From NCBI RefSeq assembly GCF_014054525.1, contig NZ_CP059564.1, positions 630,357 through 694,356 of the forward strand: a stretch of DNA of 64,000 bases, read 5' to 3'. The stretch comes from Alysiella filiformis. Lineage in GTDB: Bacteria; Pseudomonadota; Gammaproteobacteria; Burkholderiales; Neisseriaceae. Under the pieces are notes generated by a model that was given only the letters and a program-made list of their open reading frames with translations, searched no databases and had not been told where the DNA came from. A program made the translations under genes and the position numbers. Shown here in pieces: positions 17,768-26,872 of the stretch (position 1 is its first letter; every line of letters starts with the position of its first letter).

Positions 17768-18907
17768 TTATTTGCCTTTATTGATGGGCGTTAAGGGTTT
17801 TTCTTCAAAAGCCGATGTGTCGTTAATCGGTTTCAAAGGACGTTCCACTTCCGAAGCGGCGTTGGGCTGAACTGCGCTGGCTTTTTTGGCGGCTGCGCTG
17901 TTGGGCTTGCTGGCGGCTTTGGCTTTGCTGGCAACGGGTTTGCTGGGTGCATCATCGCCTGCGTCAATTTCAATTTCGTTGCTTTCTGGCTTAATGTCAT
18001 CGCTTGGTGCGCGTGAGCTGCCTGATTTGGGCGCGGTCACTTTGTTCCAAGCCAATGATTGCAACTGCCCTTTTACCGCAAATTTGCCTTTACCTTTGCA
18101 GCTCAAACAAATCGGTTTGCCTGCTTTGCCTTTGATGATTTGCTCAATGCTGGCTGCGCTGATGGTTGCGCCATTGGCTTTTGCCCATGCTTGCACGGTT
18201 TTCTTTAAGGCTGCCGTGTTCAGATTTTTCTTGTTGTAGGGGTCGCCAAATACTGCCAACCATAATTGGTTGTCTTCATCAACGTTTAAGGCTGCCATTT
18301 CGTAGCTCACGGTGGCAGGCGAACCTGTGGTAATGGTGTGAGCAAAATCAAGGGCTTGTTCTGATTTCATGCGCACGCAACCGTGGCTGCGTACCCCTGG
18401 CACGCTGCTGGGGGCATTGGTGCCGTGAATGCCCAAGCCCAATTTGGGGTTGCCCAAACGCACAAACACAGGCCCTAATGGATTTTCAGGGCCGGGGGGA
18501 ACGGTGGTTTTGCCGTTTTTCAATTCGGCTTGAATGGATTTGGGAATGTGCCAAGTGGGGTCAAAGGCTTTGCCGCCAATGGTGTGTTCGCCCAAATTGG
18601 TTTGGGTCATGGCTTTGCCCACCGCCACGGGGTAAACTTTTTCCAACACGCCATCTTGATACAAAAACAGGCGTTGTTGGGGAATGTTGATGATGACGTG
18701 AAAGCCGTTTTTCACAGGCGCAACATCGGGAATGGGGGTGCGTTTCACGTTGGCAACGGGCGTTGCGCCATCGGGTTGTAGGGTTTTGGACAGCAACACG
18801 GGTTTGCTGGCGGTGGTGGGATTGGACTTTTTGGCTGGCATGGGTGCCGCCAAGGTGTGGGCTGTTAAAGCCAAGGACAATGTAACCCAAGTCAATTTTG
18901 GCATCAT
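17768..18907 (-). CDS. L,D-transpeptidase (YkuD domain), exported
   Basis: A 379-residue envelope protein with a signal peptide (MMPKLTWVTLSLALTAHTLAA). It likely makes peptidoglycan cross-links or anchors proteins in the periplasm. The YkuD domain runs from about residue 65 to 215 and ends in the catalytic motif SHGCVR, with the nucleophile at Cys177 and an upstream HGT. The C-terminal third is unlike standard YkuD proteins: it contains a CxxC pair (KPICLSCKGKGK) and a low-complexity tail rich in Lys, Ala and Pro. The start has two adjacent ATG codons. Convergent with hexR. Function is secure at family level, not substrate. Confidence 0.9.
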   Translation of the reverse strand: MMPKLTWVTLSLALTAHTLAAPMPAKKSNPTTASKPVLLSKTLQPDGATPVANVKRTPIPDVAPVKNGFHVIINIPQQRLFLYQDGVLEKVYPVAVGKAMTQTNLGEHTIGGKAFDPTWHIPKSIQAELKNGKTTVPPGPENPLGPVFVRLGNPKLGLGIHGTNAPSSVPGVRSHGCVRMKSEQALDFAHTITTGSPATVSYEMAALNVDEDNQLWLAVFGDPYNKKNLNTAALKKTVQAWAKANGATISAASIEQIIKGKAGKPICLSCKGKGKFAVKGQLQSLAWNKVTAPKSGSSRAPSDDIKPESNEIEIDAGDDAPSKPVASKAKAASKPNSAAAKKASAVQPNAASEVERPLKPINDTSAFEEKPLTPINKGK

Positions 18908-19031
18908 ATTCAGGATAATCCTTTAAAAATGAAAAAAATGGCAACAATCATACCTGAATCAAGCCGTAAACTTGATGAAAAAACCTGATTTTGCCGTTTG
19001 TTGGGCGATTGTGTATCGTTTTAACAACATT

Positions 19032-19709
19032 TCAGGCTGCCTGAACCGACACCACCCACACCGCCTGACTGTGAATGCGAAATTTGACTTCCACCCCTGC
19101 CATTGCCATGCCGTAAATGCGTTCGTGCTGGTCTTGGTATGCGGGGCGTGGGTCTTGCGCCAAACTTTGTTCTATCAGGGCGATGAGTTGCGCTGGCAGG
19201 TGGTGTTTGCCGCTTTCAGGCTGCCAATGCACGGGTAATTGCGGCGGTGCACCTTGCACAAAACCTGACGCGGCATCGGGTTTGGCTTCCACAAATGGAA
19301 TGTAGGGTTTGATGTCTATCACAGGCGTGCCATTGAGCAAATCGCCGCCGCCACAATGCAGTTGCACGATTTGGTTTACCACGCTGATTTGGTGCAATTT
19401 GAGCAGCGACAAGCCGATGTGATTGGGGCGATGTGGGCTGCGCGTGGCAAACACGCCCACTTTCTTTTTGCCGCCCAAACGTGGTGGACGAACCATTTGC
19501 GCCCAGCCTTCACCTATGGCATCGTGAAAAATGAAATGCACCCAAATGTATTCAAATTCTGCCAAGCCGCGTACGCTGTCGCTGTTGAATTGGGGGTGGA
19601 GGTCTATGCGGATTTGGGCGGCTGGCACAAGGTCGGGTTGGCGCGGTATGCCAAATTTTTGGGTAAAGGGCGAGTGGATTGTGCCTATGGATTCTATATT
19701 AAAATTCAT
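19032..19709 (-). CDS. trmO: tRNA t6A37 methyltransferase TrmO (TsaA family)
   Basis: Likely N6-methylates threonylcarbamoyl-adenosine at tRNA position 37. The 225-residue protein carries the TsaA/TrmO hallmarks: IGTIHSPF near the N-terminus, RGLAEFEYIWVHFIFH, and GVFATRSPHRPNHIGLSLLKL, followed by a C-terminal proline-rich region ending in DPRPAYQ. The frame is open about 190 codons further upstream into the convergent permease region, but only MNFNIESIGTIHSP onwards matches the family. The stop is supplied by an uptake sequence (VQAA-stop). Confidence 0.9.
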   Translation of the reverse strand: MNFNIESIGTIHSPFTQKFGIPRQPDLVPAAQIRIDLHPQFNSDSVRGLAEFEYIWVHFIFHDAIGEGWAQMVRPPRLGGKKKVGVFATRSPHRPNHIGLSLLKLHQISVVNQIVQLHCGGGDLLNGTPVIDIKPYIPFVEAKPDAASGFVQGAPPQLPVHWQPESGKHHLPAQLIALIEQSLAQDPRPAYQDQHERIYGMAMAGVEVKFRIHSQAVWVVSVQAA

Positions 19710-19804
19710 GATTTTTTGCCTTTTATTGAAATAAATACATGATATTCTGATGATTGATGATGTTACACGACAAAATGAAAATTTTTGCAGGGTAATGAAA
19801 TGAT

Positions 19805-21325
19805 TTATGAATCTTTGCTGTCCAACAAGAGAAAAATGCCACTTGCCAACAGCATTAAGCCAAACGACAAAACCATGGCTTGTTGATGATTTTCCATGCC
19901 CACGCGACCGAGCTTTTGGTAGATGAGTGTGGTGAGTGTTGTCCATTCGGGGCGCGATAAAAACAGGGTGGCGGCAAATTCGCCTATGCCCGTTGCCGCC
20001 GCCAAAGTCAAACCGCGCCGCAATGCGCTTTTCAGCAAGGGCAAAATCACAAAACAGGCTGCCTGAAAACGGCTCGCCCCCAACACCCGTGCTGCATTCA
20101 AATAATTGGTGGGCAAATTGTCCCAAGTTGCCAAAATGTCTTTGGTAACAAATGGATAGGCAAGCAAGGCATACAGCGCAATCAGCAGCATCAACGATGA
20201 CGACCATTGCGGATACAACAGCAGCACCCCAAACGCCAAACACACAGGCGACACCATAAACGGTAAAAATGTGAAACCGCGTATCCACGCCACCTGTTTT
20301 GCCAAAGCGGCGTGGTTAAGCCCCAAAATCATTGCCAAAATCAGCGATAAAGCGGTGAATTTTAAGGTGTTGAACAGGGCTTGCCATGTTTCTTGTTCCA
20401 ACCACACCGACCACGCTTGCCACGACTGGGCTGCCTGAAACGCCACCGCCAGCAAGGGCAAAGCACAAAATAAGGCTAAAATTGCCCAACTTGTCCACAA
20501 AATGAAATATTGTGCGCCTTGGGGCGGTTCAGGCTGCTTGATTTGAATGGCTGCGCTGTGGTGGCGTTGGCTCAACCACGCATACATCGCCCCCACCAAA
20601 GCGGTAATTGCCAACACGCACCACACCAACACCGCCGCGCGTGGCATATCCAATTCGTAGGCAATCAGTTGATAAATTTCCACTTCCACCGTGGCATGAC
20701 GCTGCCCCCCAAGCAACAACGCCAAACCAAATCCCGAAAAACAATACAAAAAAACCAAACACGCCCCCCCAGCCAAATGGTTTTTCATGACCCAAAATTC
20801 CACTTGCCAAAAGCGTTGCCATTCGTTTGCACCCAAAACCTGTGCCGCCGCCAAGCGATTGGCAGGCACCGCCAACAATCCGTGGTGCGCCGCGCGTATC
20901 ATCACGGGCAAATTGAAAAACACATTGCCATAAAACAACAAATAAGGCGTGTCTGCCCAACCGCGCCACAGTATGCCTTGGTCGCCAAATAATGCCAGCA
21001 CCCCCATGCCCGCCACCAAAGTGGGCATGACAAAAGGCAACATCAGGGCGCGTAAAATGCTTGTTCTGCCTGTGAAATCCAATCGCGCCAATGCCCACGC
21101 GGTGGGTACGCCCAACAGGGTGGTCAAAACCACGGTGCAGGCTGCCTGAAATGCCGTCCACTCAATGCGCCACCGATAATAGGGGTCGGACAACACTTCG
21201 CGCCACAACCATGCCGAATCATCGTACATCAACATCGCCCACAATGGCGCAAACACCATCACGCCCAAAAAGCCCAAAGGCAACATCGCCAAAATCACAT
21301 GGCGGAACATGGTTTGTGGTTTCAT
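19805..21325 (-). CDS. Two-domain ABC transporter permease (ThiP/FbpB type)
   Basis: A 506-residue inner-membrane protein with about twelve hydrophobic segments, made of two fused permease halves. The first half carries an EAA-like loop, AAAQVLGANEWQRFWQVEFW, and the second LNAARVLGASRFQAACFVILP. This layout is shared by thiamine (ThiP) and ferric iron (FbpB/SfuB) permeases. No binding protein or ATPase gene is adjacent, so substrate cannot be chosen. ATG 21325 is preferred over a TTG one codon earlier; AGGAAT lies upstream. Divergent from comF. Confidence 0.85.
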   Translation of the reverse strand: MKPQTMFRHVILAMLPLGFLGVMVFAPLWAMLMYDDSAWLWREVLSDPYYRWRIEWTAFQAACTVVLTTLLGVPTAWALARLDFTGRTSILRALMLPFVMPTLVAGMGVLALFGDQGILWRGWADTPYLLFYGNVFFNLPVMIRAAHHGLLAVPANRLAAAQVLGANEWQRFWQVEFWVMKNHLAGGACLVFLYCFSGFGLALLLGGQRHATVEVEIYQLIAYELDMPRAAVLVWCVLAITALVGAMYAWLSQRHHSAAIQIKQPEPPQGAQYFILWTSWAILALFCALPLLAVAFQAAQSWQAWSVWLEQETWQALFNTLKFTALSLILAMILGLNHAALAKQVAWIRGFTFLPFMVSPVCLAFGVLLLYPQWSSSLMLLIALYALLAYPFVTKDILATWDNLPTNYLNAARVLGASRFQAACFVILPLLKSALRRGLTLAAATGIGEFAATLFLSRPEWTTLTTLIYQKLGRVGMENHQQAMVLSFGLMLLASGIFLLLDSKDS

Positions 21326-21414
21326 CAAGATTCCTTTTCGTTGGCAAGCGTGCGGTAAAATAGCCGCATTCTACCGAAATCCACGGTGGGGTTTCAAACC
21401 GAAATGAAAGCCCA

Positions 21415-22122
21415 ATGATTATGAATAAAATCAATTTATTTTCGCATTTCTATCAAAAAAATTGCTTATTGTGCCATGCCGACAGCCACGAAAAATGCTG
21501 TTCAGGCTGCCTGAACGATTTGCGTGGCTGTTTTACCCAAGCCGCGCAAAGCTGCCCACGCTGCGCCAGCCCCAGCGAAACGGGCAAAATGTGCGACCGT
21601 TGCCAACGCCACCCACCGCCTTTGGCAGCAATGTGGGCAAGTACGCATTATGTGCCGCCCATGCCTGCGTTGATTCACGAATGGAAACACAATAAAAAGA
21701 ATGCCTTAATTCACGTTTTATGTGAAATCATGCGGCAAAATCCCCCCGCGTGGCTGCCTGAAAAGCCCATCAACGCCATTTTGCCCATGCCCATCAGCAA
21801 AAAACGCTTGTGGCAACGCGGCTTTCATCAAACCGAAGAGCTGGCGCAAAAATTGGCACAACATTACCATTTGCCACTTTTGTCCAGCCAACTCATTTTG
21901 CGCCAACATCGGCAAGCGCAAAGTCAATTGGGCTATGCGGCACGGCGGCGTAACATTCGTGATGTGTTTGAAATTGCTGCCGATGTGCGCGACCAACACA
22001 TTCTTTTGATTGACGATGTTTACACCACAGGGGCAACTTTACACGAGTTGGCACGCGCCTTGCATGAATCAGGGGCAATGGCGGTGTATGCGTGGACAGC
22101 CAGTCGCGTTTTATTAAAATAA
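21415..22122 (+). CDS. comF: ComF-family phosphoribosyltransferase-like protein
   Basis: A 235-residue protein linked in many bacteria to natural transformation. The N-terminus has a zinc-ribbon cysteine set (CLLC, CCSGC, CPRC, CDRC). The C-terminal half is a phosphoribosyltransferase fold with the PRPP motif LLIDDVYTTGAT and the QRGFHQTEELA segment typical of ComF. A competence role fits a genome dense in uptake sequences, including one inside this gene near 21504. Two in-frame ATGs lie two codons apart; the first is used. The biochemical reaction is not established for the family. Confidence 0.9.
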   Translation: MIMNKINLFSHFYQKNCLLCHADSHEKCCSGCLNDLRGCFTQAAQSCPRCASPSETGKMCDRCQRHPPPLAAMWASTHYVPPMPALIHEWKHNKKNALIHVLCEIMRQNPPAWLPEKPINAILPMPISKKRLWQRGFHQTEELAQKLAQHYHLPLLSSQLILRQHRQAQSQLGYAARRRNIRDVFEIAADVRDQHILLIDDVYTTGATLHELARALHESGAMAVYAWTASRVLLK

Positions 22123-22262
22123 AGCAACATCATTGAAAAAATCATGAAAAATAATTGTGAATGCAAACGTTAAAATTGCGTAATTTTTTGAAAAACCCAC
22201 CACATCATCGCCATAATCCAGCTATATTTGCCGCCCTTGATTAACGCCATTTGATTATCAAA

Positions 22263-22727
22263 ATGTTTACCGTTGTGTTGTATCAACCCGAAATTCCGCC
22301 CAATACGGGCAACATCATTCGCTTGTGCGCCAACACGGGCTGCCAATTACACTTGGTCAAGCCGCTTGGTTTTCCCTTGGACGATGCCAAAATGAAACGT
22401 GCAGGGCTGGATTACCACGAATTTGCCCATGTGCAAGTGCATGAAAATCTTACCGATTGTTTGAACGCTTTGCAGGGCAAACGCATTTTCGCGCTCACCA
22501 CCAAAGGCAGCACGCGCCCCGACCAAGTGGCATTTCAAGCTGGCGATGTGTTTTTATTTGGCCCTGAAACGCGCGGTTTGCCTGCCGATATTTTGGCAAC
22601 GCTGCCTGAAAACCAAAAAATCCGCTTTCCCATGATGCCCGATAATCGCAGCATGAATTTGTCTAACACGGTGGCGATTACCGTGTTTGAAGCGTGGCGA
22701 CAAAATGCTTATGCGGGCGGTGTGTGA
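22263..22727 (+). CDS. trmL: tRNA (cytidine/uridine-34-2'-O)-methyltransferase TrmL
   Basis: Methylates the wobble ribose of certain leucine tRNAs. It is a 154-residue minimal SPOUT methyltransferase of the usual length. Visible motifs are the N-terminal [21 protein letters not shown], the middle [11 protein letters not shown], and the C-terminal knot [16 protein letters not shown]. The ATG at 22263 replaces an upstream TTG. The next gene starts 20 bp after the stop, with an uptake sequence between. Confidence 0.94.
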   Translation: MFTVVLYQPEIPPNTGNIIRLCANTGCQLHLVKPLGFPLDDAKMKRAGLDYHEFAHVQVHENLTDCLNALQGKRIFALTTKGSTRPDQVAFQAGDVFLFGPETRGLPADILATLPENQKIRFPMMPDNRSMNLSNTVAITVFEAWRQNAYAGGV

Positions 22728-22746
22728 TGGTTCAGGCTGCCTGAAA

Positions 22747-23583
22747 ATGGGCAGCACAAAAATTTTTATCAACTCAAAGATTGGACTGATTTTGTCTAAA
22801 ATTCAAGACGCTTTTTTTATTGGCGTGATTACCCTCATGATTGTTGGCACCGTGGCAATCAACAAAGCCCAAGCCGCCAACATCAACAACACAGAAGTGA
22901 AAACCCAAGCACATCAAGCCATTATGGCAAAAGCCTACCAAGTGCGCGGCAAAACCTACCAACCCATGAAAAGCGTGGCTTATTTCACGCAAACGGGGCA
23001 AGCATCGTGGTATGGACCGGGTTTTCATGGCAAAAAAACCAGCAATGGTGAAATTTTCAATATGAACGGTTTGAGTGCCGCCCACCGAACCTTGCCTTTG
23101 GGAACGCAAGTGCGCGTAACCAACACCACCAACGGCAAAAGCGTGGTGGTGCGTGTCAATGACCGAGGACCTTTTCACGGCAATCGCGTGATTGATTTGT
23201 CCAAAGGCGCGGCGGCACAACAGGGTTTTGTGAACAATGGCATGGCAAGCGTGAAAATTGAAACGCTGCACGGCAAACCCGTTTTAACCGCCCCAGCACA
23301 AGCGGTGGCAGTGGCAACATCGCCCAAAACGCCAACCATAGCGTTTGCACCGAATGTTTTGCCCACAATGTATTGGCATGTGCAAAATTTCAACAATGAA
23401 CACGATGCGCGTGCGTTTATGTTGCAAACCAGCCAACAATTACAGGCAGCTCAATCGCACTATCCTGTTGATATGGTCAAACAAGAAACAGGCTATGTGG
23501 TGCGAGTAGGGCCCTTTGCCACACAGCAGCACATTGATGATGTGAAAAGCAAATTGCCGAATTTGGCTTTGCATCATTTATAA
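22747..23583 (+). CDS. rlpA: RlpA-like septal lytic transglycosylase / lipoprotein-like
   Basis: A 278-residue exported protein, expected to act on peptidoglycan at the septum. A hydrophobic signal (FFIGVITLMIVGTVAINKAQA) precedes a double-psi beta-barrel domain at about residues 80-170 with GQASWYGPGFHGKKTSNGE and the conserved VRVNDRGPF. The last 70 residues (MYWHVQNFNNEHDARAF to PFATQQHIDDVKSKLP) look like a SPOR peptidoglycan-binding domain. No lipobox cysteine is visible, unlike many RlpA proteins. ATG 22747 directly follows a DUS. Other upstream ATGs overlap trmL and are less likely. Confidence 0.85.
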   Translation: MGSTKIFINSKIGLILSKIQDAFFIGVITLMIVGTVAINKAQAANINNTEVKTQAHQAIMAKAYQVRGKTYQPMKSVAYFTQTGQASWYGPGFHGKKTSNGEIFNMNGLSAAHRTLPLGTQVRVTNTTNGKSVVVRVNDRGPFHGNRVIDLSKGAAAQQGFVNNGMASVKIETLHGKPVLTAPAQAVAVATSPKTPTIAFAPNVLPTMYWHVQNFNNEHDARAFMLQTSQQLQAAQSHYPVDMVKQETGYVVRVGPFATQQHIDDVKSKLPNLALHHL

Positions 23584-23595
23584 TAAAATAAATTG

Positions 23596-23627
23596 AAGGC
23601 TGTCTGAAAAGCATTTCAGGCAGCCTT
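23596..23627 (+). terminator. DUS-pair terminator after rlpA
   Basis: AAGGCTGTCTGAAA (23596-23609) pairs with TTTCAGGCAGCCTT (23614-23627). The left arm carries one changed base (GGCTGTCTGAA), giving a G-T pair. A short T-rich tail follows. It separates rlpA from the polymer island. Confidence 0.8.
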
Positions 23628-23763
23628 TATCATTTGGAATCAAAACCTAAATCACACCATGAGTCCAGTTTTGCAAAGGGTGCAAAATATGGCATAATTG
23701 CATAAATTGACATTTTTTCACATTTTTATTCAACATTTACATCATTATAAGGATTTTTACATC

Positions 23764-23994
23764 ATGTCCGTATCCCAAGACGTTTTAGCGATTGTCTCCC
23801 AAATTGCACAAAAACAAATTTCCGCCAATGAAGAACTTTTAACAACAGGATTGATTGACTCCATCAGTGCCATGGATTTGGTGATGGCGGTAAAAGAGAA
23901 ATTTAATGTGGATTTGCCATTTGAAAAATTGGTCGATATTTTAGCCAATTCAAGCAATTTAATTCAATATATTGAACAACATTATAAAGGCTAA
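23764..23994 (+). CDS. Acyl carrier protein, DltC-like
   Basis: A 76-residue phosphopantetheine carrier. The attachment serine is S33 in the motif LIDSIS, close to the LLDSF motif of DltC; length and helix pattern also fit DltC (78 residues in Bacillus). ATG 23764 follows AAGGATTTTTACATC. It opens a tight operon: the adenylation gene starts seven bases after its stop. The likely role is to hold an activated amino acid made by the next enzyme. It is too short and diverged to exclude another carrier type by eye. The region is AT-rich with few uptake sequences, suggesting transfer. Confidence 0.85.
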   Translation: MSVSQDVLAIVSQIAQKQISANEELLTTGLIDSISAMDLVMAVKEKFNVDLPFEKLVDILANSSNLIQYIEQHYKG

Positions 23995-24001
23995 ATTCAT
24001 C

Positions 24002-25441
24002 ATGCCACACATAAACGATTTTCAGGATTTAGATGCATTTTTGACCTACCGTTTCCAAGCAAGCACAGGCAAAGCATTGAGCAATGCCCATGACACCTGC
24101 TCTTGGGAAGATTTACAAACCAAAATGGCACAATTTATTGAAAAATATCGTCAAATAAGCGATTTTTCAAAAAATATACCTTTGGTATTGTATGGTCATA
24201 AAGAAATTGATTTTGTGGTGGCAATTTATGCTTGCCTACAAAATCACATCCCCTTTATTCCCGTGGACAACATTTATCCTGAAAGTCGTTTACAGCACAT
24301 TTGTCAGCTTTCTCATGCACGCTATGTGTATCGTGCAGCCAACCAAACATTTGAAAAACAAACCGATGAAGAAATTGAGCTGGCTGAAAAAGATTTGGCA
24401 TACATCATGTTCACATCTGGCACAACAGGTGCGCCCAAAGGCGTACAAATTGGGCGTGAAGCCGTGTTTAATTTAATGAAATGGATGAAAACACAACTGA
24501 ATCTTGCCCAACCCAACATCTTTATGAACCAAGCCCCCTTTGCGTTTGATTTGTCCATGTATGAAATTTTTGGCAATTTGGCTTACGGTGGCAGCATTGT
24601 GATGAACAGCCGAGAAGCCATTCAAAATACAGGCGAATGGTTGGATTTCTTGGCAAAACAAGCAATCAGCACTTGGGTTTCTACGCCATCTTTTGCCATG
24701 CAGCAAATTTTAAATCCCAAATTAAATCAAAGCACCTTGCCCCATTTAAAAGAATTTTTATTTTGTGGAGAGAAACTCAGTAAACCCGTTGTCAATCTGA
24801 TTTTTCAAAAATTCCCCAATGTTCGCGTGATAAACACTTATGGGCCAACAGAAGCCACAGTCGCAACCACCTATGTGGATATTACCCAAGCCATGTTGGA
24901 CGCAGAAGAAGAATTGCCCGTTGGTCAAGCCGTCTTAAATGCCAAATTGGAAATCGTAGATGACGAAATTTGGATAAGTGGGCAGCACGTCATGCGAGGC
25001 TACCTGAATAATCCCACAGCCAATGAAAAAAGTTTAATCATACACAACGAGCACGAACGAACCTACAAAACAGGCGATTACGGTTTTGAAAAAAATGGCA
25101 TGTTTTATGTACAAGGACGCAAAGACGAGCAAATCAAGCTGAATGGCTATCGCATTGAATTATCTGAAATTGAAGAAAAAATCATCAATTTAAAAGCATT
25201 CCATTTTGACAATGTGGCAGTCATTGCCTTAACACGCAATACAGGAGCCGTATTGCGCTTGGTGTGTTTCTATACCGCAAAACAAAGTGCCGATACACAA
25301 AATATCAAAACCATGCTGTCTGAAACTTTGCCAGCATACATGATGCCATCAGAATTCATTCATATTGATGCCATTCCCGTTAGCACCAACCACAAAGTAG
25401 ACAAAAAAGCATTACTCAACCAATACCAGCAAGGCATATAA
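24002..25441 (+). CDS. Amino-acid adenylating enzyme, DltA-like
   Basis: A 479-residue AMP-forming ligase that should activate an amino acid and load it on the carrier protein. Motifs in order: YIMFTSGTTGAPKG (P-loop, about 130-146), NQAPFAFDLSMYEIF, STPSF, FLFCGEKL with Cys255, INTYGPTEATVATTYVDIT, YKTGDYG, QGRKDEQIKLNGYRIEL, and a C-terminal NHKVDKK lysine. Blocks around NQAPFxFDLS, STPSF, FCGE and NTYGPTEATVA match D-alanine ligase DltA as I remember it, including the cysteine associated with D-alanine selection. No DltB or DltD lies nearby. Free-standing NRPS adenylation is the alternative. Confidence 0.88.
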   Translation: MPHINDFQDLDAFLTYRFQASTGKALSNAHDTCSWEDLQTKMAQFIEKYRQISDFSKNIPLVLYGHKEIDFVVAIYACLQNHIPFIPVDNIYPESRLQHICQLSHARYVYRAANQTFEKQTDEEIELAEKDLAYIMFTSGTTGAPKGVQIGREAVFNLMKWMKTQLNLAQPNIFMNQAPFAFDLSMYEIFGNLAYGGSIVMNSREAIQNTGEWLDFLAKQAISTWVSTPSFAMQQILNPKLNQSTLPHLKEFLFCGEKLSKPVVNLIFQKFPNVRVINTYGPTEATVATTYVDITQAMLDAEEELPVGQAVLNAKLEIVDDEIWISGQHVMRGYLNNPTANEKSLIIHNEHERTYKTGDYGFEKNGMFYVQGRKDEQIKLNGYRIELSEIEEKIINLKAFHFDNVAVIALTRNTGAVLRLVCFYTAKQSADTQNIKTMLSETLPAYMMPSEFIHIDAIPVSTNHKVDKKALLNQYQQGI

Positions 25442-25443
25442 AA

Positions 25444-26811
25444 ATGGATTTACATCAAATACAAAACCGCATTCTCAATACAGTTCAAATTGATACCAGT
25501 AAAATTCATGCTTGGATTTATAATAATCAAAGCATTGTATTTGATTTTTTAGTGAATGATTATTTCATCAGTATCAGCTATGCCACACAAGGTCAGAGCT
25601 TTAACTTAATTGAACGCAATAAAAGCCGCATTGGTACACCTTCACATTTTTCTAAATTGGTTGAGCATCTTACAGAAAAATACCGCACTTATCCTCAATC
25701 CCAAAATCAAGAAAAAACCCTGTGGTCATTTAAATTGATTGAAGACGATTGGGCAAAAATTGAAGAAAAATTTTGTGAAATTCTGACCAATATCTTTGCC
25801 TATATGGGCAATAAATTATGTCATATTTTTAATGTTGAAAAAAATCAAGAGATTCATTTAAGCGAATATTTAGATAATCCACAAATCGAATATATTGGTA
25901 TTAAAGGCAACAGCAATGACTTTTTTCTTAGCTATGCGCGTAATCACAATTTAAGTGATTATGTTTACCTGCTGAACCAAAAAGGTTTTTTGGCAGTTGA
26001 ACATAAAATGGGCGTAAGCGTATTTCGCAGAATCAACAAAAACAGTTATCAAGATTTATTGCCTTACTTTTCTGATTCATTTCATGAATTGGAAAATGTC
26101 ATTTACACGATTGAAGCACCCAAATTACAGAATGCCAAGCAAAAAAATCTGCTGATTCTTTTCTCTTATACCAATAAGAGCAATGAAAATATGATAGACC
26201 GATATTATAGCCACCCATTTCCATTTATTGCCAACAGCATTATGCCCAATACTTATATTATTCGTATGGCAGATGTGGCAGATGCTTTTGGTAGCCATGG
26301 TCTGAATACACAATTTGATGAAAACATTGAAGATAATATCCAAAAATTCATTAAAAGAATGATGAATATTTATGATATTGATAAAGAAAATGTGGTTATT
26401 TGCGGTGCTTCTTCGGGCGGTACAGGCGCGGTATATCATGGTTTAATAGGTGGATACAAAACTTTTGCCATAGACCCATTTTTGGGCAATCATGATTATT
26501 ATGGCGGTAAAGACCCTTTGTATTTGCATTCTATTCGTCAGCCGATTGCAGAAACATTCCGAACTTTACCTCATCAAATCAATCAAAAGCTCGCAAATCA
26601 GGTTGTGATTTCTACGGCAAAAGTCTCCGAATTTTATCAGGATATTCACAAGTTGAAAGCAGCCATACCTGAATTGATTTTATGTCAATTTGATTGTGAA
26701 AAAATCGGTAAACACATTGATTTTTCAAATAATACGGTATTTATGTCCAATACCATCATCAACAGCCTGTTGATGGGTTTGAATGTCAATGATGTAGATA
26801 TTTCTTTATAA
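25444..26811 (+). CDS. Alpha/beta-hydrolase-like protein of the polymer operon
   Basis: A 455-residue protein that I cannot name. The start lies two bases after the adenylation gene stop, so the two are translationally linked. Residues 1-230 are without recognised motifs. The C-terminal half has a nucleophile elbow GASSGG (S323 in G-x-S-x-G), followed by AVYHGL, as in alpha/beta hydrolases and the Asp2 or XcbB/CpsF-type capsule proteins. A late GKHIDF could hold the catalytic histidine. There is no signal peptide or membrane segment. Context suggests it moves the carrier-bound amino acid to a sugar or polymer, or hydrolyses it; that is inference. Confidence 0.7.
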   Translation: MDLHQIQNRILNTVQIDTSKIHAWIYNNQSIVFDFLVNDYFISISYATQGQSFNLIERNKSRIGTPSHFSKLVEHLTEKYRTYPQSQNQEKTLWSFKLIEDDWAKIEEKFCEILTNIFAYMGNKLCHIFNVEKNQEIHLSEYLDNPQIEYIGIKGNSNDFFLSYARNHNLSDYVYLLNQKGFLAVEHKMGVSVFRRINKNSYQDLLPYFSDSFHELENVIYTIEAPKLQNAKQKNLLILFSYTNKSNENMIDRYYSHPFPFIANSIMPNTYIIRMADVADAFGSHGLNTQFDENIEDNIQKFIKRMMNIYDIDKENVVICGASSGGTGAVYHGLIGGYKTFAIDPFLGNHDYYGGKDPLYLHSIRQPIAETFRTLPHQINQKLANQVVISTAKVSEFYQDIHKLKAAIPELILCQFDCEKIGKHIDFSNNTVFMSNTIINSLLMGLNVNDVDISL

Positions 26812-26832
26812 ATCAAGCATGAATAGACCCAA

Positions 26833-26864
26833 TTTGGCGTACGATTGAAACATCGTACGCCAAA
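26833..26864. terminator. Bidirectional terminator between convergent polymer genes
   Basis: TTTGGCGTACGAT (26833-26845) and ATCGTACGCCAAA (26852-26864) form a perfect 13-bp stem with a 6-base loop. It is centred between the two convergent transcription units of the polymer island. Confidence 0.85.
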
Positions 26865-26872
26865 ATCAATCA

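Noticed and set aside
19710-20288. 190-codon N-terminal extension of TrmO
   Set aside because: It runs antisense to nothing but overlaps the permease gene in another frame and lacks family likeness; TrmO begins at MNFNIESIG.
24002-25441. Siderophore or NRPS module
   Set aside because: No condensation or thioesterase domains are present, and motif blocks resemble DltA more than NRPS adenylation domains.
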